Shown here: piece by piece, positions 18,441 through 27,036 of the stretch | How positions within the stretch are numbered: position 1 is the stretch's first letter | Layout: the number at the start of each line of letters is the position of its first letter | Source: Cellulophaga sp. HaHaR_3_176 | GTDB lineage: Bacteria > Bacteroidota > Bacteroidia > Flavobacteriales > Flavobacteriaceae | Direction of reading: 5' to 3' | Assembly (NCBI RefSeq): GCF_019021925.1 | Contig: NZ_CP058990.1 | Coordinates: 1,356,001 to 1,420,000, forward strand | DNA: 64,000 nt | Position numbers and translations under genes: made by a program | Notes under the pieces: generated by a model | Database searches by the model: none | Seen by the model: only the letters and a program-made list of their open reading frames with translations | Told to the model about the DNA's origin: nothing

Positions 18441-18461
18441 CTTTGCTTTACCAAAGCAAAG
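18441..18461. repeat. Intergenic perfect hairpin
   Basis: CTTTGCTTT-ACC-AAAGCAAAG, a 9-bp perfect stem with 3-base loop, 208 bases after the lipoprotein stop. No T-run follows on either strand, so it is not a standard terminator. A second nested pairing (GTTACA at 18461 with TGTAAC near 18505, enclosing ATAGT/ACTAT) follows. The gap 18234-18717 otherwise holds repeat copy B. Confidence 0.5.
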
Positions 18462-18527
18462 TTACATAACGCGGAACATTATAGTACAAAACTATCACAT
18501 TGTAACTTATAGGGTAAATCTCGTTTG

Positions 18528-18621
18528 TTAGCTATAATTAGCCGTTATGTAAAATAGCCGCTACCGAGCGCTCGATTGTTTTATAAAATCAAATTGCTCT
18601 GGCAATTTATTTTACACACAA
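18528..18621. repeat. Structured direct repeat, copy B
   Basis: Partner of copy A (16591-16690): shares the AGCTATAATTAGCCGTTATG core, GCTCGATTG and the final ACACAATT. Its terminal hairpin (18584-18597 with 18602-18614) has TAAAAT-C-AAATTGC pairing with GCAATTT-ATTTTA, one bulged C. The stem bases differ from copy A but still pair, as compensatory change would give. A palindrome CGAGCGCTCG lies just upstream, in place of the small hairpin of copy A. Confidence 0.7.
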
Positions 18622-18717
18622 TTATTATTTAGAGTAAAAAAAAAATTAAGTCAGACTAAATAATTAAATAGGTTTTTTTCATTTTTTCATAAAAATCTTG
18701 ATTGACATAGTATTCAT

Positions 18718-19422
18718 TTACCACATATAAAAAATACATTGTTGTTTTCTATAAGAGTAACCAACTTTTAACTTTTTTTCAGCCTTCCTGAGTAGTTTGT
18801 ATTTATCGAGTATTTCGTCATCATCTTCTATGCAATTACTTTCTTTTAACGCTAAAGAATTAAAATAAGCTGCATCCCAATCAAGTCCATTTTTTGCATG
18901 CTTTCTTGCAAAACATATACTATTAGAATTACTGTCAAAAAACATTCTTTGTTCAACAACTTCAATTACCTTTTCTAAACTTATAGATGATGATCCTTTT
19001 TCATCTTTTTTATACTCCGCATTAAGGTGAATTGTTTCTTCCGTAGTTAACGTTTTTATTTTTAGTGTATCATCTATGATAAAATAATCTTCTGAAGTCC
19101 AAAGGTTTGCAAGTCCTTGTTTATATAAATGATTAATTAATATAAGTTTGTCTGCCTCATAGTAATAATCAATTCTTCCTGATAATACTTGAGAACACTC
19201 ATAATGTTTTGTAATATAATGTATTAAGGTATCTTTCTTTTTTATTCTTTCTTGTAAAACGTCATATTCATTATTAGCAGCATCAAACGTTTGCTGACTG
19301 TAACCGTAGGTTACAACACTTAAAAAAAGCATAATAAAATATGCTGGCTTTGTGCTATAATTTTTTGATAACGTAAAAAAAATTTTAATATCGGATTGTA
19401 AATAACCCTGTACTTTTACCAT
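18718..19422 (-). CDS. Exported protein of unknown function
   Basis: 234 residues if started at the ATG ending at 19422; the frame is open to 19593, but that extension is Lys/Arg-rich with no signal features. A hydrophobic signal-like segment (YFIMLFLSVVTYGYSQ) lies 28 residues in, so the true start may be still later (internal ATG at the MLFLSV site). Mature part: helical stretch YDVLQERIKKKDTLIHYITK, later CFARKHAKNGLDWDAAYFNS and a Lys-rich C-terminus. No family recognised. Low GC and a location beside the repeat-flanked gene suggest an accessory origin. Confidence 0.5.
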   Translation of the reverse strand: MVKVQGYLQSDIKIFFTLSKNYSTKPAYFIMLFLSVVTYGYSQQTFDAANNEYDVLQERIKKKDTLIHYITKHYECSQVLSGRIDYYYEADKLILINHLYKQGLANLWTSEDYFIIDDTLKIKTLTTEETIHLNAEYKKDEKGSSSISLEKVIEVVEQRMFFDSNSNSICFARKHAKNGLDWDAAYFNSLALKESNCIEDDDEILDKYKLLRKAEKKLKVGYSYRKQQCIFYMW

Positions 19423-19644
19423 AATATAATTAGAAAGAATGTTTGAGCGATTTAATAAAAAACCATAATTAAAAGGCTTTTTAATATATTTTATTAACCT
19501 TTCGAAGGTACAAAATTTTAACAAGTAACTATTTACAGAATTTCGTAACCTAGTTTTTTCTATCTTTTTAATTGTATATAATCGTACGTTCAATTAGAAA
19601 TTACTAGAAACTACTCATTATTTTAAATCGTTAGTTAGAATAAA

Positions 19645-19685
19645 CTAAAAAAGTTGATAAAACCGGAGTTCCATCAACTTTTTAG
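19645..19685 (-). terminator. Terminator of the peroxiredoxin-like gene
   Basis: Stem CTAAAAAAGTTGAT (19645-19658) with ATCAACTTTTTAG (19673-19685), 14-base loop. On the minus strand it lies just after the stop of the gene at 19708-20214 and is followed by T-rich sequence. Confidence 0.7.
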
Positions 19686-19707
19686 TTCTGTTAGATTTTT
19701 AGTAAAA

Positions 19708-20214
19708 CTATGCCTCTCCTCTAGCAGGATAATCTGCCTTTAAGATATAGTCGATACCTCCTAAAACATCGTTAAAACTAGGTCTTCCAAATGGCATAGA
19801 TTGTATAGATTCCCAATAAACTGTTTGTTCTGGAGTTAACAAAAACAATCCAGGTTCTGTAAAATGTTTAGGCTCGTCCTTAATACCTTCAGAAATGAAT
19901 AAACCCCATTCTCTGGCTTTTTCTATAGGTAAACCATAACCCAACGGAATATCTGAAATGTCCCATTCGTCATACGTGGCTTTGGCAACTTCGGCTGTGT
20001 CTGTACTAATGGCTATTACAGAAACGCCACGCTGTATAAACTTATCTAATTTTTTCTGTAGCTCTTCTAACTGCGATTTACATACAGGGCAATGTTTACC
20101 CCTGTAAAACAAGATCATGGTAAAATTTTCAGGTGATTGATCATTCAATTCCCACGTGGTATCATTCACTAATTTAATTGCTAACTCGGGTGCTTTTTGT
20201 CTCGGTTTTATCAT
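19708..20214 (-). CDS. Peroxiredoxin-like protein (AhpC/TSA fold)
   Basis: 168-residue thioredoxin-fold protein. FYRGKHCPVCKSQLEEL gives Cys42 and Cys45 in a CPVC arrangement at the peroxidatic position, followed by the family VSVIAISTDTAEVAKATY strand. No signal peptide; cytosolic. This group (peroxiredoxin-like family protein) is distinct from classical 2-Cys Prx and its reductant is unknown. Same strand as the zinc locus but separated from it by 144 bases, so membership in that regulon is open. Confidence 0.85.
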   Translation of the reverse strand: MIKPRQKAPELAIKLVNDTTWELNDQSPENFTMILFYRGKHCPVCKSQLEELQKKLDKFIQRGVSVIAISTDTAEVAKATYDEWDISDIPLGYGLPIEKAREWGLFISEGIKDEPKHFTEPGLFLLTPEQTVYWESIQSMPFGRPSFNDVLGGIDYILKADYPARGEA

Positions 20215-20358
20215 TTTTCTATTATTAAATTTTATTTGAACATAATTTAGCTGTAAAAATGAATTATGGTTAACACATATGTTTAAATTATTGCTTCAAA
20301 CCACTAAAACTTTAGTATTCATTGGCTACCAGTTAATAATTATTGACAATTGACTGTT

Positions 20359-20838
20359 TTATTCTATAATTTTTATATCAATAGATGTTCTACTCTGCCA
20401 ACCGGTTTGATCTGTTACCGAGTATGCACAATGATAATCACCTGTATCTATATCGTTCGGTATCGTTACCGAAACATTAAATTCATAATTGGTTAACCCT
20501 TCATCTATTGTAAAGTTTTCTATAAAAATTAAGGGATTTACGGTTTGTTGTAGTGCTCCTAAATCGCAATCGGCTACTTGATCATCATGCGTATGATGAT
20601 CAAAGTTATGATGTATATCGATACTGTATGCAGCTAGTTCATCATTATCGGTGACCATAGCTCTAAAATTATAAGTTTCTCCTCTTGTCAGTATTGCACA
20701 ACCTTGTGGAAAACCTCCAGTATAATTAATACTAATGGTGGGTTTTTCTTCATCAATACCATCATTGTCGCTGGTAGAGCATGCCGTTATTAAAAGCAAA
20801 AAAGATAATAAATAGAAAAATTTTAATGTAGACTTCAT
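20359..20838 (-). CDS. DUF4625-type lipoprotein, His-rich (zinc locus)
   Basis: 159 residues from the ATG ending at 20838; the longer frame to 20871 precedes a complete SPII signal (LLSFLLLITACSTSDND, Cys at about 20). One DUF4625-like Ig domain: RGETYNFRAMVTDNDELAAY, a metal-binding-like IDIHHNFDHHTHDDQ cluster near residues 80-95, and NDIDTGDYHCAYSVTDQTGW. Last of three genes following the TonB receptor on the same strand, 58 bases after the two-domain paralogue. Inferred to be a surface zinc-binding lipoprotein that supplies the receptor. Confidence 0.78.
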   Translation of the reverse strand: MKSTLKFFYLLSFLLLITACSTSDNDGIDEEKPTISINYTGGFPQGCAILTRGETYNFRAMVTDNDELAAYSIDIHHNFDHHTHDDQVADCDLGALQQTVNPLIFIENFTIDEGLTNYEFNVSVTIPNDIDTGDYHCAYSVTDQTGWQSRTSIDIKIIE

Positions 20839-20896
20839 TTTATACGTTTTAGAACCGCATAGCATACTCAAATACTATGCGGTTATATATTTTTAG

Positions 20897-21691
20897 TTAT
20901 GCTGTAACATCTATATGAGTTTCATATTCTTTGGTATTACCATCTTCATCTTCAACAGTAAAAACCATATGATATTCTCCGGCAGGTGCAGTAGCAGGTA
21001 CATCAATATGTTTATGGAATTCAACTTCAGTTTCTTCATGATAACCTTCTAAATATTCTGCTTCAAAATCCCACGCTACTTCTCCTTCTGCTAGTGTAAT
21101 TTCATGAGCGTGAATATCAACAGTGATACTATGTATTCCGTTAATTGCACTTACCAAAAATTCTGCATGAAAATCTTCACCTCTAAGCACTGTACTGTCA
21201 ATAGAAAAATCACTAAGTGTAATAGCGTCTATTATTTGGATATATCCCTCTACCTCTGTGCTATTCCCTAACTCATCGGTTACCAATAATTCTACATGGT
21301 ATTCTCCTGAAGGAATATCTGTAGGCACATCTATATGCTCATGAAATGTTGGGTTAATGACCAAGTAGTTCGCATTTGTAAATACTTGTACAAACTCCCA
21401 TTCTACTTCATCATCAGCAAGGGTTAAATCGTGCGCATGAATAGAAAGGGTTATGCTACTAACGGTTGCTTGTGCAGTAATTTCTGCTTCTATATGAATA
21501 TCTGATCCTTTGTGAGCCGTTTGTTCTGTTGAATGAGAGCTGCCCTCTCCATACTCAAAATTGCTAATAATTGGAGCACCTAAGTTTAAGTTGTCATCAT
21601 CATCATCACTACTACAGGATTGTAAGAATAATCCAATTGAAGCGATAATCGCTAAAAATTTAAAATTTGGTTTCAAAATAGTTGTTTTCAT
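20897..21691 (-). CDS. Two-domain DUF4625 lipoprotein with repeated HxH sites (zinc locus)
   Basis: 264 residues, SPII Cys26 (LFLQSCSSDDDDD) then an acidic stretch often marking surface export. Two tandem DUF4625 domains (about 40-155 and 157-264) repeat the same two His pairs: SIHAHD at 85/87 and FHEHID at 117/119 in the first, DIHAHE at 194/196 and FHKHID at 226/228 in the second, each followed by the (S/A)GEYH strand. The four HxH sites in matched positions are strong grounds for metal binding. Sits 47 bases after the TonB receptor stop. Confidence 0.82.
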   Translation of the reverse strand: MKTTILKPNFKFLAIIASIGLFLQSCSSDDDDDNLNLGAPIISNFEYGEGSSHSTEQTAHKGSDIHIEAEITAQATVSSITLSIHAHDLTLADDEVEWEFVQVFTNANYLVINPTFHEHIDVPTDIPSGEYHVELLVTDELGNSTEVEGYIQIIDAITLSDFSIDSTVLRGEDFHAEFLVSAINGIHSITVDIHAHEITLAEGEVAWDFEAEYLEGYHEETEVEFHKHIDVPATAPAGEYHMVFTVEDEDGNTKEYETHIDVTA

Positions 21692-21738
21692 GGTACTTAA
21701 TTTTAATGATTACTTATTGTGATTACTGTTATTGATTA

Positions 21739-24108
21739 TTAAAAAGGAATAGTCAGCGATAATGAGATGTTTCTACCTGCCTCAGGCACATCTATTAATC
21801 TGTAAAAACTGGTATGATTAAAATATTTGGTATCGAATACATTGTTTAGTTTTACGCGCATTTCTACAGGCAATCCATTATTAAACACATCTAATTCTGC
21901 TAAAAATGACATATTTAGCAGCTGGTATCCTTCTGTTTTTTCCTCTGGTGGTACAATTTCGTCTTGAGCTGCAGTCATTCTAAAATCTGCTATTAATTGA
22001 GGGTTCTTAAAAAATAATAGCTTGTTGACATGATATCTTGCCGATAATAAGCCTGATAATGGTGGGGAAAAAGGTAGCGTAAATCCTTCTTTAGCACCAC
22101 TTTGTTGTCTAGAATACACGTATTCTACTGAGGCATCTAATTGCAAGTTTTTAGAAATTGTGGTATTTGCATTGAACTCCCCTCCTATTCTAAAAACCTT
22201 TGCTTGTGTATACTCGTAAATTTGTATAGTTTCAAAATAACTTGACGTAGGATTCAGATAAATATAATTTTGAAAAACATTGACAAAAGGACTAACACCA
22301 AAACTGAAAAATTCAGCAGTATGATCGATGGCAACATCTAATTGATATGATATTTCTGGATCTAAATCTAGATTTCCTTTCTCATACCGGTACATATGAT
22401 AGTTTACACCGTCAGATGCAAGTTCATTAGCTAAGGGCATTCTAAAACTTCTACCGATATTGATTTTATAACTAGTTTTATTTTGAATATAGCTGAGCCC
22501 AACAGAAGCGCTAAGATTACCAAAATCTAAAGTTTCATTTTTAGACCGTTGTAGAAATAAGTACGAGATAGAACCATCTTCGTTATTTACGGTCGATGGA
22601 TACCAATCATTATAAGCCTTAGTATCTACCAAACCAAAATCATAACGTAAACCAGCCAAAATATGTAGATTGGTATTGAGTTCAAATTGATCGTAAGCAA
22701 AAATACCAGCCGTAAACCGATCGTATTCAGGAATTAAAAATCCCCATCCGCCAATATTATTATTTTGATATTCCATGTTCAACCCTAAAACCATATCATG
22801 TTGATCATTGGGTTTAAATGCATCTCTGAAGTTTAAGGAATAGGTGTTTTTAATAAACAGTCGCTCTTTAGTATTTGGTGGTTGTGGCATATACCCATGA
22901 GGAATAGGTTCTGAATGTTCTTCTCGATTATTACTCTGATAACCTAAATCAAATAATAATTTGTGGTCGCCTGCATTTATAGCCGTGTTATTAGTTATTT
23001 TAAAGTGATTTACTTTATGAAATGGAAGGTCTATATCTCTACTGGAACTATCATAATCTATACTAGAAGATCTTACTTCTAACCCATGAGCATTAGCAAA
23101 AAATCCGTTTTTAGCATTCACATTACTGAATACTGTTTCAGATGTTATACCCTCAGAAACAAAACCGATGCTTACACTTGCATCTGCTTCGTTACCTGCG
23201 GTATTCCTTAAATTATTTTCATGTAATTCAAAAATGTAGTTTTCATAATTGATTTGATCTGTTGGTACTTTATAGTCTCCATAATCTCTGTACGTAAGTC
23301 TGGTTCGATAAAACCACTTATCTTTTCTAGAACTTAAACCCGCAGAAATGCCCAATAAATCATTATTACTTTCACCAAGAATATTCACTTCACCATCAAA
23401 AGAATTCGGAGATGGTATTTTATTAGCTTGTATATCAACAACTCCGGCAATGGCATCAGATCCGTACAATAAAGAAGCGGGGCCTTTAATAATTTGTATG
23501 TTTTCAATACCGTGTTGGTCTATTTCTAATCCATGGTCATTTCCCCATTGTTGTGCTTCATGTTTTATACCGTTTTGTACAACAGCTACACGATTAAAAC
23601 CTAAACCTCTAATTACAGGTTTAGATTGCCCAGAACCAATTGTAATAGTGCTTACCCCAGGTATTTTACTTAAAGTTTGCATTAAACTATTCTCTCTATT
23701 ATTATTCAGAAATTCTTTAGTAACCGTTTGAGAAACTATAGGAACTTCCATAGCTTTTCTTTTTTTAGTTTTTCCACTAACTTTTACTTCGTCGAGAACA
23801 GTAGTAGACTCCGTTAAGAATATTTTGAGTTCATCCATATTTGGACCCACATCAATACTAATTGTTTCAGATTCGCAACCAATATGAGATATAGTAAATA
23901 CGTACTTGCCTTTGACCACATTATTTATGGTAAAAGCACCAGTTGATGTTGACACTGAAAAAAGTTTTTCTCCGACGATAGTTGCACCCTTAGCAGGTTC
24001 TAAGGTGTTCGCATGTATTATAAACCCTTTTATTTGATAAGAATTTTGCGCAAGCGCGGTTGAGCACAGACTAAAAAATAGTCCTATACTCAATATTTTA
24101 TAAAGCAT
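21739..24108 (-). CDS. TonB-dependent outer-membrane receptor, probable zinc uptake
   Basis: 789 residues. Signal peptide (SLCSTALAQ), then a carboxypeptidase-regulatory-like domain (YQIKGFIIHANTLEPAKGAT), plug domain about 110-230 (VPIVSQTVTKEFLNNNRENS; GSGQSKPVIRGLGFNRVAVV; IIKGPASLLYGSDAIAGVVD) and a 22-strand barrel ending in the expected aromatic LSLTIPF. An external loop includes EHSEPIPHGYMPQPPN, and QNGIKHEAQQWGNDHGLEI in the plug is a His/Glu-bearing motif shared with ZnuD-like receptors. Downstream of a Zur-type operator with the small Cys/His gene, so zinc or a zinc chelate is the likely substrate. Confidence 0.9.
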   Translation of the reverse strand: MLYKILSIGLFFSLCSTALAQNSYQIKGFIIHANTLEPAKGATIVGEKLFSVSTSTGAFTINNVVKGKYVFTISHIGCESETISIDVGPNMDELKIFLTESTTVLDEVKVSGKTKKRKAMEVPIVSQTVTKEFLNNNRENSLMQTLSKIPGVSTITIGSGQSKPVIRGLGFNRVAVVQNGIKHEAQQWGNDHGLEIDQHGIENIQIIKGPASLLYGSDAIAGVVDIQANKIPSPNSFDGEVNILGESNNDLLGISAGLSSRKDKWFYRTRLTYRDYGDYKVPTDQINYENYIFELHENNLRNTAGNEADASVSIGFVSEGITSETVFSNVNAKNGFFANAHGLEVRSSSIDYDSSSRDIDLPFHKVNHFKITNNTAINAGDHKLLFDLGYQSNNREEHSEPIPHGYMPQPPNTKERLFIKNTYSLNFRDAFKPNDQHDMVLGLNMEYQNNNIGGWGFLIPEYDRFTAGIFAYDQFELNTNLHILAGLRYDFGLVDTKAYNDWYPSTVNNEDGSISYLFLQRSKNETLDFGNLSASVGLSYIQNKTSYKINIGRSFRMPLANELASDGVNYHMYRYEKGNLDLDPEISYQLDVAIDHTAEFFSFGVSPFVNVFQNYIYLNPTSSYFETIQIYEYTQAKVFRIGGEFNANTTISKNLQLDASVEYVYSRQQSGAKEGFTLPFSPPLSGLLSARYHVNKLLFFKNPQLIADFRMTAAQDEIVPPEEKTEGYQLLNMSFLAELDVFNNGLPVEMRVKLNNVFDTKYFNHTSFYRLIDVPEAGRNISLSLTIPF

Positions 24109-24276
24109 ATTTTTATACTATAAGATTTAAATTGGAGTCCTTTAAAATGAACCAAGACAAAGCCTATACATTTAACCGTTTGAAGAATATGGTGTATCAC
24201 GAATTCCAAAAACAGTTTTAGGGTAAAAAGGGCTCAAGGAGAATTCAAGGTGCAAAAGAAAAAATGTATAGAAAAC

Positions 24277-24585
24277 TTATAGCAAAAAAGGCGGTGGTCT
24301 AGAAAAAAGTTCACTTACAATTATAGTATTAAGAACAATAGAACTGTAGTTTCTCTTTATTTCTATGGGAATAAAAAACATATTGTTTTCGACATGAAAA
24401 TCAACTGTGGCTGTAAAAATAATTGGCGTTAAATTATGTGCAATCGCATGGTCACAAATAGCACAAGTGTCATGTGTCATATCTTCGTTTGTATGCGAAA
24501 ATGCATGAAGCCCTGTCATTTTCATAAATAGAAATAGAACAAGCAGAAAATAGGTAATATTATGTTTTATACGACTAGGCTTCAT
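24277..24585 (-). CDS. Small Cys/His membrane-anchored protein heading the TonB operon
   Basis: 102 residues. N-terminal hydrophobic signal/anchor (ITYFLLVLFLFMKMTGLHAF), then a compact metal-site-like cluster DTCAICDHAIAHN with Cys41, Cys44, His46, His50. The C-terminus SRPPPFLL is a short Pro-rich tail of the kind seen in small periplasmic proteins next to metal receptors. First gene after the operator/promoter at 24642-24687; the TonB receptor starts 168 bases after its stop. Function unknown; metal sensing or delivery inferred from context. Confidence 0.7.
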   Translation of the reverse strand: MKPSRIKHNITYFLLVLFLFMKMTGLHAFSHTNEDMTHDTCAICDHAIAHNLTPIIFTATVDFHVENNMFFIPIEIKRNYSSIVLNTIIVSELFSRPPPFLL

Positions 24586-24641
24586 TAAAAATTGAAACGT
24601 TATGATGCGATTGATCTGTTTTTTGATACAAAATTATTTTG

Positions 24642-24687
24642 CAAATATATTACCTTTTTTACACTAACGCAACTAAGTAGCGTTAGT
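24642..24687 (-). promoter_or_regulatory. Promoter with Zur-type operator (box 3)
   Basis: On the minus strand a TATATTTG -7 element (plus 24642-24649) lies 20 bases from a GTTG -33 (plus 24669-24672). The -33 falls inside an inverted repeat ACTAACGC/GCGTTAGT (24663-24670, 24680-24687) whose centre CGCAACTAAGTAGCG shares the GCAACTAAGT core with the boxes beside the fur-family gene. Binding there would block the TonB operon promoter. Confidence 0.75.
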
Positions 24688-24721
24688 TATTTTGACAATC
24701 TTTTTTTGAAAAATAATAGCT

Positions 24722-25159
24722 TCATTTTAATAACAAGCCAGAACAATCGGTAATAATATAATTAAAATGTTCCACTTCATCTTTGTTCAATTTTAATATA
24801 CCAGTGATACTTACCACTTGATCTGTTTTAAACTTGGGTGGTGTAACGAATTGAAGTTCTATAGCCGTTTCTGGGCCTCCTTGACCACAAAAAAAACAAG
24901 AAGACATAGGACCTTTTGATAAAATTAACAATTTTCCATTAGGGTCTATATTTAGAAAATACCCTGTCACAGTAATTTGTTTTCCTTCCAAATCTTTTAC
25001 GGATCCAGAAAATTCAGGATACAAGAAATATTCATCATACGCAGGGAAAAATTTATCTGTGTATGTTACCTTAGCTAAATCTGCCCAAGAAGTTTCTCGT
25101 TGACTATACCCTAGAGCGTATGTAAACAGTATAAATGTGAATAAAATTTTATTTTTCAT
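24722..25159 (-). CDS. Exported OB-fold-like protein with CFFCG motif (zinc locus)
   Basis: 145 residues with signal peptide (MKNKILFTFILFTYALGYSQ). Resembles the DUF3299-like exported proteins: YPEFSGSVKDLEGKQITVTG and GYFLNIDPNGKLLILSKGPM form a small beta-barrel pattern, then the hallmark SSCFFCGQGGPETAIEL with a Cys pair about residue 88-91. Overlaps the permease gene by 11 bases and ends the eight-gene operon. A periplasmic metal-binding partner of the ABC system is inferred from the motif and coupling. Confidence 0.72.
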   Translation of the reverse strand: MKNKILFTFILFTYALGYSQRETSWADLAKVTYTDKFFPAYDEYFLYPEFSGSVKDLEGKQITVTGYFLNIDPNGKLLILSKGPMSSCFFCGQGGPETAIELQFVTPPKFKTDQVVSITGILKLNKDEVEHFNYIITDCSGLLLK

Positions 25160-26378
25160 TACTTAAAATTGTTGCTATATCCATCTTTAAAATTGGATAT
25201 ATAGCCAATAAAACGGATACTGTAGTTAGTATAATAATAGAACCTCCAGTTTGTAAAAGATCTTGATAGGGCAAATCTTGGAGCATGTATAGTTTATCAT
25301 CTGCATTCATAATTTTGAAGATGTATTTAAAACCAATTTTTAAGAACAAAAAACCTAAAATAAAGGCAGTAAAAGCGATCGCAAACCCTTCGCACGCTAC
25401 TATTTTAATCAATTGAAAATTACGTGCACCATAAGTTCGTAAAAGTGCCAAATCAAAAGCACGTTCCTTAACCATTTTATAAAGACTTGTGAAAATCATA
25501 ATTCCAGAAATTATAAGTATTATATAAGCAACTGCTGTGATTGTCTTAAAGCCAACACCGGTATAAGCATAAAGGCGATCTAACTCATATTTTGGCAATG
25601 CAGCCTGCAAACCTGCTTGTTTATTAATTTTTCTGGGTAGGGTAACCAATCCTCTTGGGTTTCTAAAAGTGATGAGTAAAGAGGTTATTTCTTTATCATC
25701 CTTATGTTCTTGATGGATATGCTCATCATGGTGTTCTTCCGCTACTTCATGATGTTCTTTTTCATGATCATGAACATCCCAAACACTTTGCAAGTGGGTT
25801 ATAATCAAACGATCTATGACTTTTTGTGTGGGCTTTAAAATACCTACTACCGTTAATTTATCAGAGTGTACTTCAACAGTAGCATCTACTAAACCATGAG
25901 TGCTCAAAATAGTATCTCCAATATTAAGTTTAAGGTGTTGTGCTACACTGTTTCCCAAAACCACATCCATAGATTTTTTAACACCACTACCTTGTTCCAA
26001 TTCAGCATTGTAAAGGGATCCAAAATCTGCCGTTGTTCCCACTATTCTATATCCTTTATAGTTATCGCCATACGAGATTGGTACCGCCGATTTTATCATT
26101 GGATTTTTGCCGATCTTCAGTGCTTCTTGGTAAGATATATTCCCCGTAGGATTATCTAGATGCAACACTGAAGCCAATACAAGTTGTAAAGGACTTCCTT
26201 TAGCACCCACGACCATATCAATACCTCCCAAATTACGTTCTATTTGGTATTCGAATGATTTTTTCAGTTGCTGAATTCCTAAAAGTAGAGTAATACTCAG
26301 CACTAAAACAAAAACGCTCAAAAAAGTATAAAGCGGCTTAGATTTTATGTTTTGCAGGCTAATTTTCCAAATATTCAT
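25149..26378 (-). CDS. FtsX/MacB-type ABC permease with His-rich loop (zinc locus)
   Basis: 409 residues: one N-terminal helix (about 15-35), a large periplasmic MacB-like domain and three C-terminal helices (FtsX fold, about 285-310, 330-350, 375-395). The periplasmic domain contains a striking insertion at about residues 198-230 (HDHEKEHHEVAEEHHDEHIH) of the kind seen in zinc-binding proteins. Its start overlaps the ATPase stop by 4 bases. FtsX-type systems do mechanotransmission or lipoprotein/substrate extrusion rather than import, so it may move zinc or a zinc-binding lipoprotein between envelope layers. Confidence 0.85.
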   Translation of the reverse strand: MNIWKISLQNIKSKPLYTFLSVFVLVLSITLLLGIQQLKKSFEYQIERNLGGIDMVVGAKGSPLQLVLASVLHLDNPTGNISYQEALKIGKNPMIKSAVPISYGDNYKGYRIVGTTADFGSLYNAELEQGSGVKKSMDVVLGNSVAQHLKLNIGDTILSTHGLVDATVEVHSDKLTVVGILKPTQKVIDRLIITHLQSVWDVHDHEKEHHEVAEEHHDEHIHQEHKDDKEITSLLITFRNPRGLVTLPRKINKQAGLQAALPKYELDRLYAYTGVGFKTITAVAYIILIISGIMIFTSLYKMVKERAFDLALLRTYGARNFQLIKIVACEGFAIAFTAFILGFLFLKIGFKYIFKIMNADDKLYMLQDLPYQDLLQTGGSIIILTTVSVLLAIYPILKMDIATILSNEK

Positions 26379-27004
26379 AGCGTGATGAAGTTTTGAAAAA
26401 ACGGTTTAATTCTATAATCGTGCGTAATTACGATTAAGTTTGCCTTAGTCTTTTTGGCTTGCGCTATCAGTAATTCTATTACAATCTTACAGTTTTCATC
26501 ATCTAAATTAGATGTTGGTTCATCTGCCAAAATTAAACTTGGTTCGTGTATAATGGCAGATGCAATACCTAAACGCTGCAATTGCCCTTCACTGAGCTGG
26601 TGCGCTTTATGATGTTTAATTTCATGTAAGTCTAATTGTTTTAGTAAAGCATCAATAGCAGAAAATTCTATTTTGCTTTTACTAAAATAAAGACGCGCTT
26701 GTAAATTTTCTTGAACACTTAATGAGGTTATAGCGTGATTCTTTTGAAATACTAAGCCTATTTTTTCTCCTCTAAATTCATCTAACTGACGATTACTTAA
26801 TTTATTAATGGCAATAGCATCAATACTAATGGTTCCTAAAGTCGGTTTTAATAACCCTGCTATTAGATGCAACAAGGTAGTTTTTCCAATACCAGATTTT
26901 CCTAAAATGAGTAGATTTTCATTCTTGTTTAAAGTGATATCAGGAAAGCTAAAAGTAATATCCTTTTTTTTATATTGAAAAGTAAGATGATCTGTTTGTA
27001 TCAT
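26375..27004 (-). CDS. ABC transporter ATPase, MacB/LolD type (zinc locus)
   Basis: 209 residues from the ATG ending at 27004. The frame extends to 27088, but that would run into the upstream GTPase gene and the family start is MIQTDHLTFQYKK. Walker A LILGKSGIGKTTLLH, Q-loop VFQKNHAITS, signature LSEGQLQRLGIA (C-loop LSEGQ), Walker B SLILADEPTSNLDDEN and H-loop VITHD are intact, so it should hydrolyse ATP. Partner of the next-door permease. Confidence 0.9.
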   Translation of the reverse strand: MIQTDHLTFQYKKKDITFSFPDITLNKNENLLILGKSGIGKTTLLHLIAGLLKPTLGTISIDAIAINKLSNRQLDEFRGEKIGLVFQKNHAITSLSVQENLQARLYFSKSKIEFSAIDALLKQLDLHEIKHHKAHQLSEGQLQRLGIASAIIHEPSLILADEPTSNLDDENCKIVIELLIAQAKKTKANLIVITHDYRIKPFFQNFITL

Positions 27005-27036
27005 TTTGAATTCTATAAAAAACCTTCTTAAAAATT

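Noticed and set aside
16591..18621. Integron attC sites
   Set aside because: Neither copy shows a clean GTTRRRY/RYYYAAC core and there is no integrase in the window; kept as unexplained structured repeats.
24663..24687. Terminator of the zinc operon
   Set aside because: The stem is not followed by a T-run on the minus strand and its centre matches the other two Zur-type boxes, so I report it as an operator.
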